NCBI GenBank assembly: GCA_963725895.1 | Contig: CAVSAJ010000001.1 | Span: forward strand, 2,418,001-2,482,000 | Reading direction: 5' to 3' | DNA from: Bog-473 sp963725895 | GTDB lineage: Bacteria > Actinomycetota > Acidimicrobiia > Acidimicrobiales > RAAP-2 | DNA length: 64,000 nt | Shown here: positions 9,325 through 18,418 of the stretch, piece by piece | Position numbering within the stretch: position 1 is the stretch's first letter | Layout of the letters: each line of letters starts with the position of its first letter | Notes under the pieces: model-generated | What the model saw: the letters and a program-made list of their open reading frames with translations, nothing else | Told to the model about the DNA's origin: nothing | Databases searched by the model: none | Position numbers and translations under genes: made by a program

Positions 9325-10595
9325 CGTGACTCCTCCGTCATGTCTGGTCTCAAGGGAAGCATCGTCTCGGCGATCGAGTGCGTCCGCGTCTGCGGTGTCG
9401 TGTGACATGGCGAAGCGACGCTGGCCCGCGCGCTGGGACGGAAGATCCAGGCTCGCAGGACGGCGAAGCGGAAGACGGCGGCGCACGCGTTGGCCACGGT
9501 GATGGCGATCACCTCGCCCAGCAGCGCCGATGGCGCGATCCACTGCGCGACGGCCAACCCGAGCGAGGTGAGACCGACGCTGACCGCGTACAGCCCGCCG
9601 GCGACGGCGTAGAGCCGCCCGCGCCGGTCCTGCCCATCGGTCGTGCGCGACAGCTCGCGGTGCACCGCGGTGTTGAACAGGGTGGCGATCGCCATGGCGA
9701 GCGCGTTTGCGCCATAGGGACCGACAACGGGACGCCACGCGACGAACAGGAAGAGGTAGCCGAGCGTGGAGATGACGCCCACCCCGGCGAAGCGCCAGAG
9801 CTGGTCCGCCGTGACCTCGTTCGAGCGGATGCGGCGCAGGCCCTTGGGCCGCCGAACGAGGAGGCGCCACACCCCGCGCAGGTCATCGGCCGCGGTGGCC
9901 ACGATGTCGACCCGCGAATCGGGATCGTCGACCCAGTCAACCGGCACCTCGCCGATGCGCAGGCCCAGCCGCTCGGCGGTCACCAGCAGCTCAGTGTCGA
10001 AAAACCACTCGTTGTCCTCTATCAAGGGCAGCAGGCGGTCGGCCGCCTCGCGCCGAAGCGCCTTGAAGCCGCACTGGGCGTCGCTGAACCGGCCCCGCAG
10101 GGTGAGCTTCAACAAGAGGTTGTACGCCCGCGAAATCAGCTCTCGCTTCGGGCCGCGCACCACATGCGCGCCACGGGCGAGGCGCGACCCGATCGCCACG
10201 TCGCGATGTCCAGACAGCAGCGGTGCGACGAGGGGCAGCAGCGCAGGCAGGGAAGTGGAGAGGTCGACGTCCATGTAGGCGACGACGGGGGCCTGGCTGG
10301 TCGACCACGCGGCGCGCAGCGCGTAGCCGCGACCCTTTCGGGCCACGTGCATGGCGGCGACGCCCCTGCGCGAGGACGCCAGCTCGGCGGCGATCCGGGC
10401 TGTGTCATCCGTGCTGGCGTTGTCGACCACTGTCACGAGGGCACGGAAGGGGAACGACTCGTCGAGGAACCGCCGCAGCTCGCTGATCCGCTCCACCAAC
10501 TGGGCCGCCTCGTTGTAGACGGGCACCACGATCTCCACGTCGACCGGGACCCGACGCGGATCCGTGTCGGCCTCGTCAGGAGCCAGGGCTGTCAT
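9321..10595 (-). CDS. GT2 polyprenyl-phosphate glycosyltransferase fused to GtrA domain
   Basis: 424 residues from ATG at 10595. Residues about 15-250 are a DPM1-type GT2 domain: EIVVPVYNEA, VDNASTDDTARIA, then YMDVDLSTSL carrying the DxD metal site, and DAQCGFKALRR. Residues about 275-400 form a four-helix GtrA-like membrane domain (LWRFAGVGVISTLGYLFLF). Such fusions make a polyprenyl-phosphate-linked sugar on the inner face and help flip or deliver it. The stop overlaps the start of the PMT-type transferase by ATGA, so the two are translationally coupled and probably supply donor and transfer steps of one pathway. The ribosome site at the chosen ATG is weak, but no alternative in-frame start lies nearby. 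Confidence 0.9.
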   Translation of the reverse strand: MTALAPDEADTDPRRVPVDVEIVVPVYNEAAQLVERISELRRFLDESFPFRALVTVVDNASTDDTARIAAELASSRRGVAAMHVARKGRGYALRAAWSTSQAPVVAYMDVDLSTSLPALLPLVAPLLSGHRDVAIGSRLARGAHVVRGPKRELISRAYNLLLKLTLRGRFSDAQCGFKALRREAADRLLPLIEDNEWFFDTELLVTAERLGLRIGEVPVDWVDDPDSRVDIVATAADDLRGVWRLLVRRPKGLRRIRSNEVTADQLWRFAGVGVISTLGYLFLFVAWRPVVGPYGANALAMAIATLFNTAVHRELSRTTDGQDRRGRLYAVAGGLYAVSVGLTSLGLAVAQWIAPSALLGEVIAITVANACAAVFRFAVLRAWIFRPSARASVASPCHTTPQTRTHSIAETMLPLRPDMTEESR

Positions 10596-10684
10596 GGCGT
10601 CATGGTGCCGGGCCGGACTCCGGGCTCGGTGAAGGTTCGCTGTGGGCCCGGTGTGAATCGTGGCCGGGGCAGTCGGCGCGTGGC

Positions 10685-12277
10685 TCAGCCAGGCGGCTGC
10701 GGTTGGGGCGACGCGGCCGCCACCTGCACATCGTCGTTCGAGGGAGGCCGTAGCGGGAGGCGAACGTCCACCGTCATGCCCTGGCCCGGCGCGGAGGTGG
10801 CCGTCACTGTGCCGCCGTGCGCCGCGACGATGGCCCACACGATGGAGAGACCAAGCCCGCTGCCGCCGCTGGCACGCGAGCGCGCGGGGTCAGCCCGATA
10901 GAAGCGCTCAAAGATGCGGCGCGCTTCCTCCTCAGGCATGCCCGGTCCGCTGTCACGCACCTCGATCTCGGCCTGATCGCCGATCTCGTCGATGCGGACG
11001 GTGGTGGTCGTGCCTTCGGGCGTGTGCGCCCGCACGTTGGCGAGCAGGTTGTCGATCACCTGGCGGAGGCGATCCTTGTCGGCCGTCACCTCGACCGGAC
11101 GAGCCGCCCAGAAGCGAACTGGCCACTCGGGTCCCACGGCCGTCGCGGTTCGGACGGCCTCGGATGCGAGAGCCACCAGCTCCACCGGCGCAAGCTCGAG
11201 AGGTACACCCTCGTCGAGCCGGGCCAGCGTGAGGAGGTCGTTGACGAGGCGGTCCATGCGCGCCGTCTCGGCCCGAATCCCCGCCACGATGCGAGGCAGA
11301 TCGTCGCGGTGCTCCGCACCGCCGCGTTCGAAGAGCTCCGCATAGGCGGAGACCGCAGCGATGGGGGTGCGCAGCTCGTGTGACGCGTCAGCCACGAACT
11401 GGCGCAGGTGCTGCTCGTTCTGCTTCAGGCGTGCCTCGGAGGCGAGCCGGGCCGAGAATGCGGCCTGGATGCGTTCGAGCATGACGTTCAGCGCCCGGGC
11501 CAACCGGCCGACCTCGGTCGACTGCTCGGCGCCGGGGACGCGCTGATCGAGGTTGCCCGCGGCGATGGAGTCGGCCGTCGCCTCGACGTCTTCGAGCGGG
11601 CGCAATCCGAGCCGGACGAGCCACCATCCGCCGAGAAGCGCCAAGACCAGCGCGATGGCAGTCACCGCCAGCTCGGTCAGGAACAGCGTGTGCAGGGTGC
11701 TGTTCTGGTCGACGAGTGGCTGCGCCTGCACCTGGACCAGGTTGTCGCTGAGCTTCTCGGCGCGTACCCGGAAGGTGGGACCGCCGGGCGCGATGGAGCC
11801 GGTGGTGAAATAGGCGACCTGCGAGCCGTCTGGCTGGGTGCTGTACCCGGTGATCGGTACGGGTAGCTGGGGGCGATAGGGATGGTCGTTGACGTAGGCG
11901 GGGCACTCGACGCCTTGGACGACGGCGCTCTTGCTTTGGGTCACGACCGCGAAATAACTGATGGCGAAGACGTTGGGAAACGCACTCGGATTGCCACCGG
12001 GGCTAGGTCCCTGACCGTTGCCGGTATTGCCGGTGTCCCCGGTATTGCCGCCGTCGGCATCGGTGCCCCCCCCAGCCCCCAGGTCATGGGGCACGCAGCC
12101 GCTGAAGACCACCCCGGTGGGAGTCCCGACGAGGTGCGTGCGCTGCTGCGCCAGTTGCTGATCAACCTGGTTGTAAAGCGATGTGCGCAGCGCCGAATAG
12201 GTGGCGAAGTCCGCCACCACGAGCGCGATGATGGCGATCGCCCCGACCGCGAGCAGGAGTCGCAGCCGCAGCGACAC
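10685..12277 (-). CDS. Sensor histidine kinase (HAMP, HisKA, HATPase)
   Basis: 530 residues. Two membrane segments (about 7-29 and 198-222) bracket an extracytoplasmic sensor of about 170 residues with a Gly/Asn/Thr low-complexity loop. A HAMP domain follows (about 222-275), then HisKA with the phospho-acceptor His300 in SHELRTPIAAVSAY, and a HATPase_c domain with N box NLLANVRAHT, G1 DSGPGMP and G2 GSGLGLSIVWAI. The GTG start directly abuts the stop of the response regulator gene (TGAGTG), so the two are one operon. The pair is of the OmpR/EnvZ type common in actinobacteria. The signal is not predictable from the sequence. Confidence 0.93.
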   Translation of the reverse strand: MSLRLRLLLAVGAIAIIALVVADFATYSALRTSLYNQVDQQLAQQRTHLVGTPTGVVFSGCVPHDLGAGGGTDADGGNTGDTGNTGNGQGPSPGGNPSAFPNVFAISYFAVVTQSKSAVVQGVECPAYVNDHPYRPQLPVPITGYSTQPDGSQVAYFTTGSIAPGGPTFRVRAEKLSDNLVQVQAQPLVDQNSTLHTLFLTELAVTAIALVLALLGGWWLVRLGLRPLEDVEATADSIAAGNLDQRVPGAEQSTEVGRLARALNVMLERIQAAFSARLASEARLKQNEQHLRQFVADASHELRTPIAAVSAYAELFERGGAEHRDDLPRIVAGIRAETARMDRLVNDLLTLARLDEGVPLELAPVELVALASEAVRTATAVGPEWPVRFWAARPVEVTADKDRLRQVIDNLLANVRAHTPEGTTTTVRIDEIGDQAEIEVRDSGPGMPEEEARRIFERFYRADPARSRASGGSGLGLSIVWAIVAAHGGTVTATSAPGQGMTVDVRLPLRPPSNDDVQVAAASPQPQPPG

Positions 12278-12991
12278 TCAGGCAGCTCCGCTGGTGGCCT
12301 CCGGCTCGCGCAGCGTGTAACCGACGAGCCGGATGGTGTGGATCAGGGGCGGCCCGAACTTCTCGAGCTTCTTGCGCAGGTAGCTGACGTAGGTCTCGAC
12401 AACGTTGCCGTCGCCGCCGAAGTCGTAGTGCCACACATGGTCGAGGATCTGCGCCTTGGAGAGGACGTGGCGCGGGTTCAGCATGAAGTAGCGCAACAGA
12501 TTGAACTCCGTGGCCGTCAGATTGATGGCGTGCCCGGCGCGGCGCACCTCGTGCGCGCTCTCGTCGAGCTCGAGATCGGAGAAGCGCAGGACACCGTCGT
12601 CCTCGGGCTCGTAGCCGGTGCGGCGCAAGATGGCGTGGACGCGGGCGATCACCTCGGCCAGGGCGAAAGGCTTGGTGACGTAGTCGTCGCCGCCCACCGT
12701 CAGGCCGGCGAGCTTGTCCTGGAGGGTGTCGCGTGCGGTGAGGAAGAGGACGGGAACCCGCACGCCGTCAGACCGCAGTCGGCGTGTCACCTCGAGGCCG
12801 TCGAGGTCGGGCAGCATCACGTCGAGGATCACCAGGTCGGGCGGGTCCTCCTGTGCCTGGGCCAGCGCCTTGCGCCCGGTCATCGCCTCGTCCACGGTGA
12901 ACCCCTCGTAGCGCAGCGACGTCGCCACCGCATCGACGATGGAGGGCTCGTCGTCAACCACGAGGACACGGGGTCCGTTGTCCATCTTCAC
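12278..12991 (-). CDS. OmpR-family response regulator
   Basis: 237 residues from the GTG at 12991, chosen because GGGAGGTAGGAC lies just upstream; an ATG two codons inside (12985) is the alternative. The receiver domain has the acidic pair D13/D14, phospho-acceptor D57 in VILDVMLPD, and K107 in VTKPF. The C-terminal winged helix (LTATEFNLLRYFMLNP and the YVSYLRKKLE recognition region) binds DNA. It is the first gene of an operon with the histidine kinase, which phosphorylates it. Targets are unknown; the neighbouring divergent genes give no clue. Confidence 0.93.
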   Translation of the reverse strand: MKMDNGPRVLVVDDEPSIVDAVATSLRYEGFTVDEAMTGRKALAQAQEDPPDLVILDVMLPDLDGLEVTRRLRSDGVRVPVLFLTARDTLQDKLAGLTVGGDDYVTKPFALAEVIARVHAILRRTGYEPEDDGVLRFSDLELDESAHEVRRAGHAINLTATEFNLLRYFMLNPRHVLSKAQILDHVWHYDFGGDGNVVETYVSYLRKKLEKFGPPLIHTIRLVGYTLREPEATSGAA

Positions 12992-13088
12992 TTGTCCTAC
13001 CTCCCTGTGCTCAGGGTCGCGCCCACGAATGCCGCTCCAGTGTGACCTGGCTGTGGACCTCCTGTGAGCGCGGGCAGTGGGTCGCGGG

Positions 13089-14354
13089 TCAGGCGGGAAG
13101 GGCGTCCAGGGCGCGTCGCAGCAGGTCAAGGGCCGTAATTGTCCCGTACTGCCGGACACGCTCGCGATCCCCGGGGACCCGCAACTCACGGGTCTGGGTG
13201 GGCCGACCCGGCAGACAGAGGCCGACGAAGAGGGTGCCGGGGGCCACGCCCTCCTGGTCGTCGGGGCCGGCCACTCCCGTAATGCCGAGCCCGACGTCGG
13301 CCACGGTCACCCTGGCGGCACCCTCGGCCATGGCCGCCGCGGCCGACTCGGTGACAACCGGCCCGGTCGGCACCCCCAACACGTCGAACTTGACGTGCGA
13401 GTCGTAGGCGACGATCCCGCCGCGGAACCACTTCGATGCGCCGGGCACGTTGACGAGGCGCGATGCGATCAGGCCGCCGGTGAGCGATTCGGCCACGCCG
13501 AAGCTCAGGCCGCGGACGACGAGCCGGGCAGCGACGGCCACCTCCATCGACTCGTCGTCGACGCCGAAGACGATGTCGCCGAGACGTGTGCCGATGGTGC
13601 GCCGGACCTCGCTCTCCTCCTTGTCGAGGAGCCCGTTGACATCTTCAAGCGTGCGCGCGCGTGCGGTGATGCGCACCTTGATGCCCTCGATCCCCGAGGC
13701 GAGGAAGGCGAGCGTGACCTCGCCTGGCGCGTCGAGCGCGTCGATGCGGTCCTGGAGGGACTCGGCGAGCGCCGACTCACTCGCACCCCATGTGCGCAGC
13801 ACGCGGCTGGCGATCACGCCCTCCTCGCCGGATTCGGCCATGCGGGCGCGCAAGTCAGGCAGGATGCCGCGCTCGAACATCTCGGCCATCTCGTAGGGGA
13901 CGCCCGGGACGGCGTAGACGACCTTGTTCCCCACCGGACAGATGAGGCCGGGCGCCGTACCGCCAGCCTGCGGGATCACGCTGGCGCCTCGGGGCACGTC
14001 GGCCTGGCGAGCGTTGTTCTCCGACATCTCGCGCCCTCGTGCTGTGAAGAAGTCCGCGATGTACGACACGATCGCCTGGTCACGCACGAGGGGGACGTTC
14101 ATGACCTCGGCGATGGCCTCGCGGGTGATGTCGTCGTGGGTCGGGCCCAGGCCACCGCACATGATCACACCGTCGCCGCGGGCCAACGCAGTGCGCAGTG
14201 CGAGCGTGATGCGGTCGTGATTGTCACCCACTGCCTGGTGGAAGTGCGACGCCACTCCGTTGGCGGCGAGGTGCTCGCCCAGCCAGGCTGAGTTGGTATC
14301 GGCGATCTGGCCCAGCAGGAGCTCTGTGCCAACCGCCACGATCTCGATCCTCAC
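13089..14354 (-). CDS. cinA: CinA family protein (competence/damage-inducible; NMN deamidase-type C-terminal domain)
   Basis: 421 residues, full length for CinA. The N-terminal molybdopterin-binding-like (COG1058) domain has IVAVGTELLLGQIADTNS and MCGGLGPTHDDITREA. The C-terminal CinA domain shows VAESLTGGLIASRL and GLGITGVAGPDDQEG, the segment that carries NMN amidohydrolase activity in characterised homologues. The protein recycles pyridine nucleotides and in some families also has ADP-ribose pyrophosphatase activity. It follows pgsA by 17 bp on the same strand. Close association with pgsA and recA is a familiar actinobacterial and firmicute arrangement. Confidence 0.93.
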   Translation of the reverse strand: MRIEIVAVGTELLLGQIADTNSAWLGEHLAANGVASHFHQAVGDNHDRITLALRTALARGDGVIMCGGLGPTHDDITREAIAEVMNVPLVRDQAIVSYIADFFTARGREMSENNARQADVPRGASVIPQAGGTAPGLICPVGNKVVYAVPGVPYEMAEMFERGILPDLRARMAESGEEGVIASRVLRTWGASESALAESLQDRIDALDAPGEVTLAFLASGIEGIKVRITARARTLEDVNGLLDKEESEVRRTIGTRLGDIVFGVDDESMEVAVAARLVVRGLSFGVAESLTGGLIASRLVNVPGASKWFRGGIVAYDSHVKFDVLGVPTGPVVTESAAAAMAEGAARVTVADVGLGITGVAGPDDQEGVAPGTLFVGLCLPGRPTQTRELRVPGDRERVRQYGTITALDLLRRALDALPA

Positions 14355-14371
14355 GGCGGGGACCTTAGGGC

Positions 14372-14965
14372 TTAGGGGGCCGTCGGTACGTGGAGCGCCC
14401 GGCGCCCGTCGAGCACGTACTCGGCGCCGGTGTAGAGGGTCAGCGCGCAGGCGAACCAGACCATGGCCGTCTGCAAGTCATGCTGATCGGCCAGGGGCGG
14501 GATGATGCAGACACCGATGGCCAAGTCCTGCACGAGCGTCTTGAGCTTCGCCGTCCGGCGCGCAGGGATGGAGACACCGTGGCGGCCCACCCAAGACCGG
14601 TAGCCCTGCATCCCGACTTCGCGGGCGGTGATGAGCACCACGGGCAACCAGGGCAGATGGCCCTGGGCGGCCAGCGTGATGAGCGCACCGAGGACGACGG
14701 CCTTGTCGGCCAGCGGGTCGAGGAATGCCCCCGAGCGGGTGGTGCCGTGGCGGCGCGCCATATAGCCGTCCAGGCCGTCGCTGGCGGCGAGGAAGAAGCC
14801 GACGACGACGTTGACCCAGGACGCGCCCCACGCGACCAACATCAGCACGTAAACCGGGGCCGCCAGAAGCCGGGCTACCGTGACGGCGTTCGCCGGGGTG
14901 ACCAGGGCGCTCGGACCGAAGGTGAAGCCGGGATGAGCGGGGTGCTCATGGGTGGCGTCGCTCAT
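14372..14965 (-). CDS. pgsA: CDP-diacylglycerol--glycerol-3-phosphate 3-phosphatidyltransferase
   Basis: 197 residues with four or more membrane helices. The CDP-alcohol phosphotransferase signature D-G-x2-A-R-x8-G-x3-D-x3-D is visible from residue 66 on (DGYMAR, then GAFLDPLADK, with D83 and D87). The enzyme makes phosphatidylglycerol phosphate at the inner membrane, the committed step to phosphatidylglycerol and cardiolipin. The ATG at 14965 overlaps the end of the rimO frame (ATGA), and cinA follows closely, so rimO-pgsA-cinA forms one operon. Phosphatidylinositol-type enzymes share the motif, but the gene context favours PgsA. Confidence 0.9.
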   Translation of the reverse strand: MSDATHEHPAHPGFTFGPSALVTPANAVTVARLLAAPVYVLMLVAWGASWVNVVVGFFLAASDGLDGYMARRHGTTRSGAFLDPLADKAVVLGALITLAAQGHLPWLPVVLITAREVGMQGYRSWVGRHGVSIPARRTAKLKTLVQDLAIGVCIIPPLADQHDLQTAMVWFACALTLYTGAEYVLDGRRALHVPTAP

Positions 14966-16447
14966 GTCGGCGCCGCTGCCGCGGTGACTGTCCCAGCGGC
15001 CCGCATTCGCGTGGTGTGCGCTCCCGCTGTGAATGGCTCGTCATCGGTGGCCGGCACGGCGGACACGTCCGGGCCCTCCGCGCCGATGATATGCATGTCG
15101 ACGAGGCTGCCCACCGAAAGACTCGGCGGCACGCGCACGATGCCGTCGATCTCCGGTGCCTCGTGCACGGAACGGCCGCAACCGGGCGCATCGACCAGGA
15201 CGGTGCGGCGCTCGCCCACGAGATTGTCGCGCTTCGCCGCGGTGATCGAGTCCTGGAGCTCGCTGCACTCGCGGAGGCGCTCGAGTGCCAGCTCGGGCGG
15301 CACCTGGTCGGCCCGCCCGCCGGCGTAGGTGCCCTCCTCGTTCGAGAAGGGGAAGAAGCCGGCCCAGTCGAGTTGCGCGGCCTCGAGGAACTGGAGAAGC
15401 AGGTCGTGGTCGCGCTCGGTTTCGCCCGGGTAGCCGAGAATGAACGAGGAACGGAAGGTGGCGTCGGGGTCGGCCGCCCGGATCTCACCGATGCGCCGCA
15501 GGAAGCGGTCGCCGTCGCCCCAGCGGCGCATGCCGGCGAGCAGCGGGCGCGACACGTGTTGAAGGGAGAGGTCGAAATAGGGCACACCCGTATCGAGCAC
15601 GGTCTCGACGAGCTCGTCGGTGAGGCCCGACGGGTAGAGATACAGGAGCCGCGTGCGCTCCACACGTGACGCGACGGCGCGTGTCAGTGCAGCGATGGGC
15701 GAGGGTCCACGTGCGATGCGTTCGGCTCGGCCGGCGCCGGTGCGGTCTCGCCCGTAGGACGCGAGGTCCTGGGCCACGAGGACAACCTCGCGGAGAGGTG
15801 GCGCGTCGGGAGCGGCTCCAGCCGCGTCGTGGCCGTTGGTGTCGTTCGCGGTCCGGAGCGCGTCGACCTCGGCCAGGATCTCTTCGGGCAGGCGGGACCG
15901 TTGCTTGCCGCGGAACGACGGGATGGCGCAGAAGCCGCAGATGCGGTCGCACCCTTCGGCGACCTTCACGTAGGCCCACGGGGCACGGGCCGCAGGTCGA
16001 GGGAGCTCGAGAAGGTCGAACCCCGAGCCGGCGACCGTGGTCTCGGCCCCAACCGTCGTCGGGAACGGCGCTGTCTTCCGAAGCGACACGGGGACCGTCA
16101 CGGGAGCCACCAACTCGTGACCAAACCCGGCGACAAGGTCGACCTCGGGGAGCGCGTTCCGGTAATTCGTCGCCGTAGCGTTCGGCCATGCAGCCGGTGA
16201 CAACGAGGCGCGCGCCGGCGCGCCGCCGATCGGCCAAGTCGAACACCGTGTCGATCGATTCCTGACGTGCCGCATCGATGAATGCGCAGGTGTTCACGAC
16301 GACGAGATCAGCCGCGGCAGCATCGGGGGCCGGGCGGTAGCCCTGTGCCTCGAGGTAGCCCTCGAGCTTGTCCGAATCGACCTGGTTCTTCGGACACCCC
16401 AGGGTCTGCAGCCAATAGCGGCCCACGCCTTCTTGCACACTCCTCAC
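14962..16447 (-). pseudogene. rimO: Ribosomal protein S12 methylthiotransferase RimO, interrupted by a +1 frameshift
   Basis: The RimO sequence is split over two frames. The first frame (start about 16447 or the GTG at 16426) gives YWLQTLGCPKNQVDSDKLEG, VVVNTCAFIDAARQESID and TGCMAERYGDE, i.e. the N-terminal UPF0004 domain with its three iron-sulfur cysteines. The second frame (to 14962) resumes with YRNALPEVDLVAGFG and carries the radical-SAM motif CDRICGFC, the SIEP-type barrel and a C-terminal TRAM-like domain. The switch is at 16161-16168, where a single extra base in GGTAATTC (plus strand) explains everything; removing one A restores DEYRNALPEV. Apart from that, the protein would be complete (about 490 residues). 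It could be a true null allele or a base-calling error. It is the first gene of the rimO-pgsA-cinA operon. Confidence 0.88.
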
Positions 16448-16539
16448 ACCGAGCCGCTGGCCGCCGGCATGGCGGTGCACGGCGCCCGCCAGCGCGGGCT
16501 GTTCTTCTGGTCGCACGGCACCGTTGCCGCACCCCCAAG

Positions 16540-16628
16540 CGGAGAGGGAGGGATTTGAACCCTCGGACCCGGTTACCCAGGTCAACTCATTAGCAGTGAG
16601 TCCGATTCGGCCGCTCTCGCACCTCTCC
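16540..16628 (-). tRNA. tRNA-Ser (anticodon GCT)
   Basis: On the minus strand the acceptor 5' arm GGAGAGG (16628-16622) pairs with CCTCTCC, followed by discriminator G at 16540. The anticodon stem is ACTCA/TGAGT around the loop CTGCTAA, giving anticodon GCT. A long variable arm (class II) and the T-loop GGTTCAAATCC are present. CCA is not encoded. The 5' side is 69 bp from an integrase remnant. Confidence 0.93.
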
Positions 16629-16696
16629 AGCAGGACTTTTACCTTTTGATCGGACTGCTGGCCATAATCTGACCACTAATCACCAGGCTGAAGTCC

Positions 16697-17098
16697 GTGA
16701 AGGGCAGCCTACGTGAGCGATCGCCGGGCGTCTGGCAGACCAGGGTGTCGCTCGGCCACGACCCCGAGACCCACCGCTACCGCTACGCGCAGGCCACGGC
16801 CCGCGGCGGCCGTCGGGACGCCCAGAGGGCAGCCGCCCGTCTCGTCAGCGAGGCAGCGCAGGGGCGGATCCCTTTGACCAAGGAGACCTTTGGAGGTCTT
16901 CTTGTTCGCTGGCTCGACCACCTGATTGAGCGAGCTGAGGAGAAGGATCCCGGACTGGCGACCCTGCCCTTCGTCGCGGCTACGACCGGCTGCCGACGCG
17001 GCGAACTCTGCGGTCTTCGATGGTCGGACGTGGATTTTGAAAAAGAGGTCCCCCTACTTGTACCACGACAAGTTAAGGGCAGCCGAGATAATGACTAA
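16697..17098 (+). pseudogene. Tyrosine integrase remnant (internally deleted, truncated)
   Basis: The first about 60 residues (MKGSLRERSPGVWQTRVSLG, then ATARGGRRDAQRAAARLVSE) match the N-terminal arm-binding domain of actinobacterial phage-type integrases. After FGGLLVRWLDH the text jumps straight into the catalytic domain (ERAEEKDPGLATLPFVAATT, then GCRRGELCGLRWSDVDFE, which contains the first catalytic Arg). The whole core-binding domain and the rest of the catalytic domain, including the Arg-His-x-x-Arg and Tyr parts, are missing. The remaining end runs into the convergent membrane-protein gene. The remnant lies beside tRNA-Ser and marks an old integration event. Confidence 0.82.
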
Positions 17099-17986
17099 GC
17101 CGTCCGCGATAAGAAACAAACACATACACCCGATCCAAGCGTGGTAGATGAAGTGATCCACGGCCCACACATTCTGGGCGTTGGTCTTCTGCGGCAAGGC
17201 ATCATCGAGTTCAATATCGCCCCCCAACAGATCCCTTAGGAGGAGCTTCTCCGAGATTCTCCTTAGAAGCTCACCGTGATTAATCTCGCGACCACGCTGG
17301 TTGTGCATAAGGACCGCGGATGCCAATGCGATAATTATTGAGAGTACCGAGGCCGTGCACCTCGCCCATCTACTGCTGGCATAATCCAAAGCGATGGTCA
17401 GCAGGAATGCTTGGGCGGTCAGGCCGAGAGCGGGAACCTGCCACAGCAGAGTGGTGTACGAACCGAACTGGCCGGCGTAGACGCCGAGCAGACTCACCAG
17501 ATGGTCGCGGTTCTTCTCATCCTCGACTCTCCGCTGGGGGCCTGCCGCGAGTTCGGGCGTTCCGGTCCGTAGCAACCGGCGAACTCTGCCGCGCAACAGG
17601 CCGCGAAAACCGACGCCGTTGGTCAGATCCATATGCGCTGGCTCAACTTGGAGATCGGTGTCGCCATCGCGAGGGTTGAACCGAACCTGGAGATGTGCGT
17701 GCTCCGGTACATACCAGGGATGGATTGACCAGCCGTGTTCGATAGCTACGTCCAACTCGGGAGGGCTTTTGTCCAACCCGTCAGGGCTTTTGGCCGTGAC
17801 CCGGTAGGGGGAGGGCAGCCGACTGTCGAGTGACGCTTTCACCTCATGTGGGGTGACCGTCCGCCCACGGATCGTGACCTTGTTGCGAGTACTGGACCAG
17901 AACACGAGAGGATGGTACCGATTAGTCACGCCCGAAGACGGACCGTCCATCCAAGTCGAGAGGTTCGCGTGCTGAGTGAGCACCAC
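17054..17986 (-). CDS. Hypothetical membrane protein
   Basis: 310 residues, not recognised. Residues about 1-170 are soluble and include a conserved-looking WSIHPWYVPEHAHLQVRFNP segment. Then come two or three hydrophobic helices (about 175-235, VPALGLTAQAFLLTIALDY and SVLSIIIALASAVLM) and a final helix (about 275-305, YHAWIGCMCLFLIADGLVII). The GTG at 17986 is used; another GTG is the next codon. It overlaps the 3' end of the integrase remnant in convergent orientation. Base composition is more AT-rich than the core genes to the left, consistent with an acquired segment. Function unknown. Confidence 0.6.
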   Translation of the reverse strand: MVLTQHANLSTWMDGPSSGVTNRYHPLVFWSSTRNKVTIRGRTVTPHEVKASLDSRLPSPYRVTAKSPDGLDKSPPELDVAIEHGWSIHPWYVPEHAHLQVRFNPRDGDTDLQVEPAHMDLTNGVGFRGLLRGRVRRLLRTGTPELAAGPQRRVEDEKNRDHLVSLLGVYAGQFGSYTTLLWQVPALGLTAQAFLLTIALDYASSRWARCTASVLSIIIALASAVLMHNQRGREINHGELLRRISEKLLLRDLLGGDIELDDALPQKTNAQNVWAVDHFIYHAWIGCMCLFLIADGLVIISAALNLSWYK

Positions 17987-18418
17987 CGCGCCGAGCAGCC
18001 GCGGTGAACACCTGCCGATTGGCTTCTTAGGGCCGAACCGTCAGACCCCAGCAATGCGCTGAATGAGTGGGCGGATCACCATCCAGATCGTCGGCGTCTG
18101 AACTATTGGACGCCCGTCTCGGCAGGTGCTCCTGTGGAACTCTGGATTCTCTACGTACAACTGCAGCCTGCTGGAGATCCGGCAACTGAACTCTGAGAGT
18201 GATGGCCCATGCCCCATGCTCTCCCGAGCCAATCAGCGACTGTTCCGGCTGCCCCCAGCGTCTCAGCGTAGGTGGGTCAGTTCGAATCAGGCACGAGTGG
18301 GGCACCCAGGCATCCGGAGGACCCCACATCGGGACTTCGGACTCTGGTTCGATTCCTCCATCGAAGTTTAGGTTTGCAATCGGAGTAGTTATCTGGAGCC
18401 AAGGGGATACGGAGCGTC
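17987..18418. other. Intergenic stretch without a recognisable gene
   Basis: No reading frame here has convincing composition or a family match. A CTTCG...CGAAG inverted repeat (18333-18359) encloses a T-loop-like GGTTCGATTCC, but no tRNA cloverleaf can be drawn. The rest probably holds the promoter of the collagen-like gene. Confidence 0.5.

Noticed and set aside
18320..18365. T-loop-like GGTTCGATTCC within a CTTCG/CGAAG inverted repeat, suggesting a tRNA or an attachment site
   Set aside because: No acceptor, D-arm or anticodon stem can be drawn and the T-stem bases do not pair.
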